A DNA stretch of 64,000 bases from Acetatifactor sp. Its GTDB lineage: Bacteria > Bacillota > Clostridia > Lachnospirales > Lachnospiraceae. The notes under the pieces were generated by a model. It was not told the origin of the DNA. It saw nothing but the letters and a program-made list of their open reading frames with translations, and ran no database searches. Where the stretch lies: contig JAILLF010000009.1 in the NCBI GenBank assembly GCA_024693365.1, positions 1-64,000 on the forward strand, read 5' to 3'. Of this stretch, positions 58,532 to 64,000 are shown piece after piece. Position 1 is the first letter of the stretch. The number at the start of each line of letters is the position of its first letter. Made by a program: the position numbers and the translations under genes.

Positions 58532-60955
58532 ATGAAAGTATTGGATTATCTAAAAGATCACGTAACGTATTTGGACGGCGGCATGGGAACGCTTTTGCAA
58601 AAGCGCGGCCTACAGCCCGGAGAATTGCCGGAGCGCTGGAACGTATCGCGCCCAGACGTGATCGTTGAGATTCAAAAAGCATATTTTGACGCAGGAACCA
58701 ATATCATCTGCACCAATACCTTTGGCGCGAATTCCCTGAAATTTGATGACGAGGAGCTGCAAACCCTGATCCGCGCAGCCGTGGAAAATGCAAAGAAAGC
58801 AAGGGAGCTCAGCGTTGGCACGCAGGAGAAATTTATTGCATTGGACATTGGCTCCATGGGAAAGCTCTTAAAACCCTATGGAGATTTTGAATTTGAGGAC
58901 GCCGTGGAGGTTTACGCGAAAACCGTAAGGATCGGAGCTGCCTGTGGCGTGGACCTCATTTATATTGAGACCATGAACGACAGCTATGACACAAAGGCTG
59001 CGCTTTTGGCTGCGAAGGAAAACTGTGATCTGCCCGTGTTTGTATCCAATGCGTACGGTGAGGACGGAAAGCTCATGACGGGTGCGACTCCTGCTGCCAT
59101 GGTGGCAATGCTCGAGGGCATGCACGCGGATGCGATTGGCGCAAACTGTTCCCTTGGACCGGAGCAGCTTCGGGGCGTCGTGGAAGAGTATTTGGCCTAT
59201 GCATCCGTTCCCGTTTTGCTGAAGCCGAACGCGGGCCTGCCGAGAAGCGAGAATGGCCAGACGGTGTATGACGTATTTCCGGAGGAATTCTCTGAGGTCA
59301 TGCGGGAATACGTGGAGGCAGGTATCCGCATTGCGGGCGGATGCTGCGGTACCACGCCTGATTACATTGCGGCAACGGTGGCAAAGACAAAGGATCTAGC
59401 GCCGAAGGAGATCGTGCCCAAGAACCGCACGCTGATCAGCTCCTACACTCACGTCGTGGAATTCAAGGATTCCCCGATCCTGATCGGAGAGAGAATCAAT
59501 CCCACGGGAAAGAAACGGTTTAAGGAAGCACTGAGAAATAATGACATAGATTATATCCTTGGCGAAGGCCTGACGCAGCAGGAAAAGGGTGCGCACGTGC
59601 TGGACGTGAACGTGGGCCTTCCTGAAATCGATGAGGTCGAAATGCTGAAGAAGGTTGCCTTTGAATTGCAGGCGATCATTGATCTTCCGTTGCAGATTGA
59701 CACGACAAACGTGACTGCGATGGAGACGGCGCTTCGCCGCTATAACGGCAAGGCCATGATCAATTCCGTAAACGGCAAGGAAGAGGTGATGCGGGAGATT
59801 TTTCCTCTTGTCAAAAAATATGGCGGATTGGTAGTGTGTCTTACCCTGGATGAGGATGGCATTCCCTCGGAGGCCGAGAAGCGCGTTGAGATTGCCAGGA
59901 ACATTATTCGCGTGGCAAAGGAATACGGGATTGACAAAAAGGATCTGATTTTTGACACGCTTGCCATGACGGTCAGTGCGGACAGTACTGCGGCACTGGC
60001 AACGCTGAAGGCTTTGAACGTCATCAAGCACGAGCTTGGATGCCATACGTCACTTGGCGTGTCCAACGTGTCGTTTGGACTGCCAAACCGCGAGATCATT
60101 ACGGCAGCATTTTTTTCACTGGCTTTGGAGAATGGCTTGTCTGCGGCAATCATGAATCCAAATTCCGCAGAAATGATGAAGTGTTATTATTCGTTCCGCG
60201 CATTGCACGGGCTTGACGACAATTGCACGGATTACATCGAGAACATCGGAAAGTACGCTTCCGTCGCTGCTGCTCCCGTGCAGGCAACCGGCGCTGCAGG
60301 TGAAACTGCAAAGGACTCTGAATTCCAAAGTGACCTGCAGAGAGCCATTGTGAAGGGGCTTAAGGAGCAGGCCGCGGCGCTGACCATAGAACGGCTAAAA
60401 GCGGAGGAGCCTCTCGATATTGTCACCTCACAGATCATTCCCGCGTTGGATATCGTGGGAAAGGGATTCGAGAAGAAGACCATGTATCTTCCCCAGCTTT
60501 TGATGAGCGCTGAGGCATCCCAGTGTGCCTTTGAGCAGATCAAGAATAAGATGGCCAGCAGTTCTTCGGAATCCGTCAGCCGCGGGAAATTTGTGATCGC
60601 AACCGTTCACGGAGACATCCATGACATTGGAAAGAACATTGTAAAATTAATCCTGGAGAATTATGGTTTCGACGTGTATGACCTTGGAAAGGACGTGCCG
60701 CCTGAGACGGTCGTGGACGTGGTGGTGGAGCAGCACGCGCCATTGGTTGGCTTAAGCGCGCTCATGACGACTACGGTGCCTGCGATGGAGGAGACGATCA
60801 AACAGCTTCGGGAAAGGGCCCCTTGGGCAAAGGTTATTGTTGGAGGAGCCGTATTGACGCAGGAATACGCGGATGCCATCGGTGCAGATTATTACGCAAA
60901 GGATGCCATGGCGACGGTTCGTTATTCCATGCAGCAGATGGAGCAGCAGTCATAA
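58532..60955 (+). CDS. metH: Cobalamin-dependent methionine synthase
   Basis: An 807-residue enzyme that methylates homocysteine. Domains in order: homocysteine-binding (to about 290) with zinc Cys in GANCSL and GGCCGTTP; pterin-binding (about 315-575) with GERINPTGKKRFKEAL; cobalamin cap and Rossmann (about 580-805) with the lower ligand motif HGDIHDIGKNI. The SAM-binding activation domain of the 1200-residue E. coli type is missing and supplied by the preceding gene. ATG 58532 follows AGAGGACAAAGC. Last gene before the terminator at 61018. Confidence 0.96.
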   Translation: MKVLDYLKDHVTYLDGGMGTLLQKRGLQPGELPERWNVSRPDVIVEIQKAYFDAGTNIICTNTFGANSLKFDDEELQTLIRAAVENAKKARELSVGTQEKFIALDIGSMGKLLKPYGDFEFEDAVEVYAKTVRIGAACGVDLIYIETMNDSYDTKAALLAAKENCDLPVFVSNAYGEDGKLMTGATPAAMVAMLEGMHADAIGANCSLGPEQLRGVVEEYLAYASVPVLLKPNAGLPRSENGQTVYDVFPEEFSEVMREYVEAGIRIAGGCCGTTPDYIAATVAKTKDLAPKEIVPKNRTLISSYTHVVEFKDSPILIGERINPTGKKRFKEALRNNDIDYILGEGLTQQEKGAHVLDVNVGLPEIDEVEMLKKVAFELQAIIDLPLQIDTTNVTAMETALRRYNGKAMINSVNGKEEVMREIFPLVKKYGGLVVCLTLDEDGIPSEAEKRVEIARNIIRVAKEYGIDKKDLIFDTLAMTVSADSTAALATLKALNVIKHELGCHTSLGVSNVSFGLPNREIITAAFFSLALENGLSAAIMNPNSAEMMKCYYSFRALHGLDDNCTDYIENIGKYASVAAAPVQATGAAGETAKDSEFQSDLQRAIVKGLKEQAAALTIERLKAEEPLDIVTSQIIPALDIVGKGFEKKTMYLPQLLMSAEASQCAFEQIKNKMASSSSESVSRGKFVIATVHGDIHDIGKNIVKLILENYGFDVYDLGKDVPPETVVDVVVEQHAPLVGLSALMTTTVPAMEETIKQLRERAPWAKVIVGGAVLTQEYADAIGADYYAKDAMATVRYSMQQMEQQS

Positions 60956-61017
60956 GGCATCCGGATTGGATAACCGGAAGCAAGATAAAGGAAATAGGAT
61001 CAAGAAAGTTAGAAAAA

Positions 61018-61057
61018 GCGTGGTCACGGTTATGGTACCGTGATCACGCTTCTTTTT
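61018..61057. terminator. Bidirectional terminator overlapping a stop codon
   Basis: Stem 61018-61030 with 61037-61049 (13 bp, one G-U), loop TATGGT, then TTCTTTTT on the plus strand and AAAAAG before it for the minus strand. The last codons of the minus-strand gene (stop at 61030-61032) form half of the stem. Confidence 0.9.
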
Positions 61058-62514
61058 CCGTAATAAGTGCTGATGGCTTTATTCTCTTCGGCATTGGGAT
61101 CATCCGTCAGATCCTTCCAGCCGAGGAACCAGGGTCTTATGGAGTATTGCTTCAGCACGACGTCCGATTGCTCTGATTTTAGCAATTGCAAGCGCGCCTC
61201 ATATTCGTCGTGAAAGGTTTTTGCCTCGCCGGAGGTGACATAGTAGTGTGCGCCATAGGCGGAATACTGTCCAATCCGGTCCGGCGAAATTTTAAAGAAG
61301 AAGGACCAGACGAGGAACCAACAGAGCAGGACGTACCACGGTATGCGGAAATCAGGAATCTTTGGCAGCAATGCCCTGATGACTCCAAATGCATAGATCA
61401 CGTTGAGCAGAATCATAAACTGAAACGTGATCTTGATCAGGTTGATGCTGCGGGAAAGATCGTTTGCACCAGTTCCGTAAAGGCCCGGCGTGCAGGTGGA
61501 GGCGTACAGGCAGAAGGACCAGACGGCAACAATGGGGAAGATCCAAAGGCGGAACTTGATCTTGTCAGTTTTGACCAACTGCCATACGACGGGGATCAGC
61601 AAGGCATACAAAAGCATGGTCCGCCAGTCCAGGAATTCACGCGCAAAGCGAATGGCTTCCGGGAAGGAACGAAGAACTGCCTGGAAGGGCGGCAGGGCGC
61701 GCCCTGCGTAATAGGCAGCCCGAACCTGATTGCCCGGGGCAGATACGTTGAGATAAAAGCCAATGCCATAAGCCAGCATGGAAGGCAACCACAGCAGGGC
61801 CCGTTTGTTCTTGCAGAATAAAGCGAGCGCAAAAATCGTGAGAACAATGAGCGGCGCCTGCAAGGCAGTAATAAAATTTGCGCCTGCAAGAAAGAAAGCC
61901 AAGGGGAGGCTGACGGCGATGCCCAAAAGGGTCAGCCATTTTTTTCTGCCGCCGTAGAGAATAGCCAGCAATAGGGACAAATAAAAGAGCTTAAATGAAA
62001 ACATCCCTACGTAGTGAACGCCGCCGTTATACCAATAAAAGCCTTGCTGCGGCGTGTATAGCAAAAGAATGACAATGGTGGCGGTGCCGGACTGCAGTCC
62101 CAGCATGGTCCAGAAGTCGCCCTGGAATACTTTTCGGACGATGACTCCGAGGAAGGTGAAGATGGAGGCGGTCAGCATGGTGATCAGAAACACGGGACCT
62201 AAGAAATAATACTGTTCGCCAAAGATCATCGGCACCAGACCCATCATAAAGATGGAACCGTAGGTTCCCTGCCAGGAGTAATGGCAGGTGATCGCATTTT
62301 GAATGGCTCCGGAGATTGCAGCCTTGAGCGTGGAACCGCCCCACATATATGTAACCCAAACGGGCCTTGCATAATTATAATCATCATAAAAAGGAATTGC
62401 GTATTGCGTCAGTACGTAAAGGGGCACGAGACAAGTCAAAAGGATCAGCGTGAGCAGTATGGCGTGCAGCTTGTCACTCAGTCCCCAGGCAATGATTTTT
62501 CGAACATATTTCAC
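61030..62514 (-). CDS. Polytopic membrane protein, DUF6056-like
   Basis: A 494-residue protein with about twelve helices. Between them are a conserved-looking DDYNYARP after helix 1 and NVSAPGNQVRAAYY in the middle, like DUF6056/GT-C-type membrane glycosyltransferases in which the early acidic pair is the likely catalytic site. GTG 62514 is chosen because AGGAGG lies 8 nt upstream; an upstream in-frame start at 62571 lies in the promoter region. It may transfer a sugar from a lipid carrier. Single gene with its own promoter at 62553. Confidence 0.75.
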   Translation of the reverse strand: MKYVRKIIAWGLSDKLHAILLTLILLTCLVPLYVLTQYAIPFYDDYNYARPVWVTYMWGGSTLKAAISGAIQNAITCHYSWQGTYGSIFMMGLVPMIFGEQYYFLGPVFLITMLTASIFTFLGVIVRKVFQGDFWTMLGLQSGTATIVILLLYTPQQGFYWYNGGVHYVGMFSFKLFYLSLLLAILYGGRKKWLTLLGIAVSLPLAFFLAGANFITALQAPLIVLTIFALALFCKNKRALLWLPSMLAYGIGFYLNVSAPGNQVRAAYYAGRALPPFQAVLRSFPEAIRFAREFLDWRTMLLYALLIPVVWQLVKTDKIKFRLWIFPIVAVWSFCLYASTCTPGLYGTGANDLSRSINLIKITFQFMILLNVIYAFGVIRALLPKIPDFRIPWYVLLCWFLVWSFFFKISPDRIGQYSAYGAHYYVTSGEAKTFHDEYEARLQLLKSEQSDVVLKQYSIRPWFLGWKDLTDDPNAEENKAISTYYGKRSVITVP

Positions 62515-62552
62515 GGAAGAAACCTCCTCGAACGGTAAAATGGAACAAACAA

Positions 62553-62581
62553 AATATAACACGTATTCCAATGCTTGGCAA
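62553..62581 (-). promoter_or_regulatory. Promoter of the minus-strand membrane gene
   Basis: On the minus strand, TTGCCA (62581-62576), 17-nt spacer, TATATT (62558-62553). Confidence 0.6.
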
Positions 62582-62669
62582 CCGTTCCGGAGACCGGGAA
62601 GCTCCTACAGCCGGAAGGCGGGAGGCCTGACCATTGGGGAGATATCGTCAAGCCGGACCAAGGGGAGAA

Positions 62670-62698
62670 TTGTCATGATGACCAAAACATGCTATAAT
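62670..62698 (+). promoter_or_regulatory. Promoter of the DNA methyltransferase gene
   Basis: TTGTCA at 62670-62675, 17-nt spacer, perfect TATAAT at 62693-62698. The leader to the ATG at 62799 is about 95 nt and shows no obvious structure. Confidence 0.7.
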
Positions 62699-62798
62699 AT
62701 GGCAGAATGCTTTTGACGGAAAGCAAAAAGTTTTTGATAGTCAAAGGCAGAGGAAGAAGATAAGTCTGGTGACGGTGCGTCAGAAGGGTGAAACGGAC

Positions 62799-63764
62799 AT
62801 GAAGGCAGACAAGGAGAAAGCGCCCAGAAATAAAACAATTGATTTTTCCCTAAACAGTGCGGAAGGTAAGAAATATCGGAAGCGGATCATGGAGACGTCC
62901 AAGGATGCCGTGGAATTAAAGACGGTTTTGGATCAGACCATTTGCGGGGACAGCTTTGCGGTCATGGACAAGCTGCCGCGGGGCTTCGTGGATCTTTTAA
63001 TCGTGGATCCCCCCTATAATCTGGAAAAGGATTATCACGGAAACAAATTCAAGGCGGAGAGCCATGAAGCATATAAGGCATATACCAACAGCTGGCTGGA
63101 AAAAGCATTGCCGCTCCTGAAACCGACGGCATCCGTTTACGTATGCTGTGATTGGAAGAGCTCTCTGGTGATCGGTGAAGTGCTGCACGAGACGTTAAAG
63201 GTGCAAAACCGCATTACCTGGCAGAGGGAGAAGGGACGCGGGGCCCAAGTGAACTGGAAGAATGGCATGGAAGACATATGGTTTGCCACGGTCGGAAAAA
63301 CCTACGTGTTCAACTTAGGCGCCGTCAAAGTCCGAAGAAAAGTGATTGCGCCATATAAGCTCAACGGCGTGCCGAAGGACTGGGAGGAAACGGGGGAGGG
63401 AAACTATCGAAACACCTGTCCTTCCAATTTCTGGGATGACGTTTCCATCCCGTATTGGTCCATGCCGGAGAATACGGCGCATCCGACGCAAAAACCGGAA
63501 AAGCTCATGGCAAAGCTCATTCTGGCGAGCAGCAGGGAGGGCGACGTCGTGTTCGATCCGTTTGCTGGTTCTGGCACAACGGCCGTGACGGCAAAAAAAT
63601 TAGGCCGTCATTTTGTGACGATCGAACAGAACGAACTATATTGTGCCTGGGCGCAAAAACGCCTGGAGATGGCAGAAGAAGATCCATCCATTCAAGGGTA
63701 CCAAGACGGCATTTTCTGGGAGCGAAATTCTTGGTCAATGCAAAAGAAGAAGTCTAAAAACTAG
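62799..63764 (+). CDS. Orphan beta-class DNA methyltransferase
   Basis: A 321-residue N6-adenine or N4-cytosine DNA methyltransferase. Motif IV DPPY is at 70-73 (LIVDPPYNLEKDY), and the SAM motif I FDPFAGSGTT is near the C-terminus (about 255-264), preceded by AHPTQKPEKL, an order that defines the beta class (CcrM and HinfI relatives). No restriction nuclease is adjacent. ATG 62799 has AAGGGTG upstream; a GTG ten codons earlier is possible. The recognition sequence cannot be read. The Vsr nuclease at 22422 is unrelated, since Vsr serves cytosine-5 methylation. Confidence 0.9.
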   Translation: MKADKEKAPRNKTIDFSLNSAEGKKYRKRIMETSKDAVELKTVLDQTICGDSFAVMDKLPRGFVDLLIVDPPYNLEKDYHGNKFKAESHEAYKAYTNSWLEKALPLLKPTASVYVCCDWKSSLVIGEVLHETLKVQNRITWQREKGRGAQVNWKNGMEDIWFATVGKTYVFNLGAVKVRRKVIAPYKLNGVPKDWEETGEGNYRNTCPSNFWDDVSIPYWSMPENTAHPTQKPEKLMAKLILASSREGDVVFDPFAGSGTTAVTAKKLGRHFVTIEQNELYCAWAQKRLEMAEEDPSIQGYQDGIFWERNSWSMQKKKSKN

Positions 63765-63779
63765 GGCGGGAGGAATAAC

Positions 63780-64000
63780 ATGATAATTGAAAAAAATGAA
63801 AAGATCACGAAAGATGAAGCAAAAGAAATCACTGTATTAATGTCAAATGCCAGACAGCTGATGAAGAATCCGATGAAAAAACCGTCTGACGTGTTCGCGT
63901 TTTGCCTAAAAGCCTTTATTTTTGGAATTGTAGGACTTGCCATTTGTGGCTTGCTCATTATTCTCGGAGGTCCGGACGTTTACGATATCTTTTGCTGCCT
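63780..64000 (+). CDS. Membrane protein, truncated by window end
   Basis: An open frame from ATG 63780, with GGGAGG upstream, runs to the right edge without a stop (73 complete codons). The visible part is a charged N-terminus (MIIEKNEKITKDEAKEITVL) of about 40 residues and a hydrophobic helix (about 44-64). Only 15 bp separate it from the methyltransferase, so it is in the same operon. Too little is present to assign a family. Confidence 0.7.
   Translation, partial: MIIEKNEKITKDEAKEITVLMSNARQLMKNPMKKPSDVFAFCLKAFIFGIVGLAICGLLIILGGPDVYDIFCC

Noticed and set aside
22422..63764. Vsr and the methyltransferase as one restriction-modification pair
   Set aside because: They are 40 kb apart and Vsr serves 5-methylcytosine, while the methyltransferase is of the N6/N4 amino type.
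1..64000. tRNA and rRNA genes, insertion sequences, prophage, retron or diversity-generating elements
   Set aside because: No cloverleaf, transposase, integrase, reverse transcriptase or phage structural gene was seen on either strand.

Overview
The window looks like a chromosomal segment of a low-to-mid GC Gram-positive anaerobe of the Clostridia, most likely Lachnospiraceae. The signs are strong AGGAGG ribosome binding sites with frequent GTG/TTG starts, LytTR-DUF3021 regulation of an ABC-2 exporter, YesM/YesN-type two-component regulation, TRAP transport, ECF sigma modules, a MetH split from its activation domain, and a D-Ala-D-Ala ligase of clostridial type. The genus cannot be named from the sequence. 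No rRNA, tRNA, CRISPR array, insertion sequence, prophage or plasmid origin was recognised. Coding density is high, mostly on the plus strand; only four genes or regions run on the minus strand.

Layout. 1-472: three successive tandem arrays, the first made of 53-bp units each carrying an 8-bp hairpin; the last is translated as the N-terminus of an ABC ATPase. 410-3688: ABC-2 exporter, LytTR regulator with DUF3021 partner, lipoprotein. 3690-5871: AraC regulator (minus) and a DUF3137 membrane protein. 6051-9959: a promoter with paired 13-bp direct repeats and a sugar-oxidation operon (two zinc dehydrogenases, a lactonase-type amidohydrolase, a FucU/RbsD mutarotase). 10052-12936: a four-helix membrane protein and a 667-residue protein that looks like a superfamily 1 helicase with its ATPase motifs erased. 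13036-20307: ECF sigma/anti-sigma, TlpA thioredoxin with a NapH-like ferredoxin, and a secreted SGNH hydrolase with YfaP-like tail. 20348-22958: a hairpin that covers the ribosome binding site of a cyclic-nucleotide-domain/NhaC antiporter fusion, then an orphan Vsr nuclease.

22964-30717: a cell-wall precursor cluster (hydrolase, membrane-anchored MurF-like ligase, phosphoesterase, GNAT, D-Ala-D-Ala ligase, VanX-like dipeptidase, membrane protein) behind a promoter that runs at once into a terminator. 30784-34522: GMP synthase lacking its glutaminase domain, XRE-methyltransferase fusion (minus), WG-repeat-like protein with a second hairpin-covered start. 34545-41755: a TRAP transporter and a YesM/YesN-like two-component system that includes its own second DctP-type binding protein. 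42025-44682: a badly decayed sensor kinase-GGDEF-EAL pseudogene. 44698-49385: LacI regulator, a second ECF sigma factor and a DUF3160 protein. 49393-55720: tcdA and a sugar ABC transporter operon with an FRG-domain gene inserted. 55798-60955: a Ser/Glu-rich lipoprotein, then metF, a free MetH activation domain and metH. 61018-64000: a polytopic membrane protein (minus), an orphan beta-class DNA methyltransferase and the start of one more gene.

The most unusual items are the catalytically dead helicase homologue, the two hairpin-before-ATG leaders, the promoter-terminator leader of the wall cluster, the hairpin-bearing minisatellite at the left edge, and the FRG gene inside a sugar transporter operon. 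All family assignments are from recognised motifs by eye; none was confirmed by a search.
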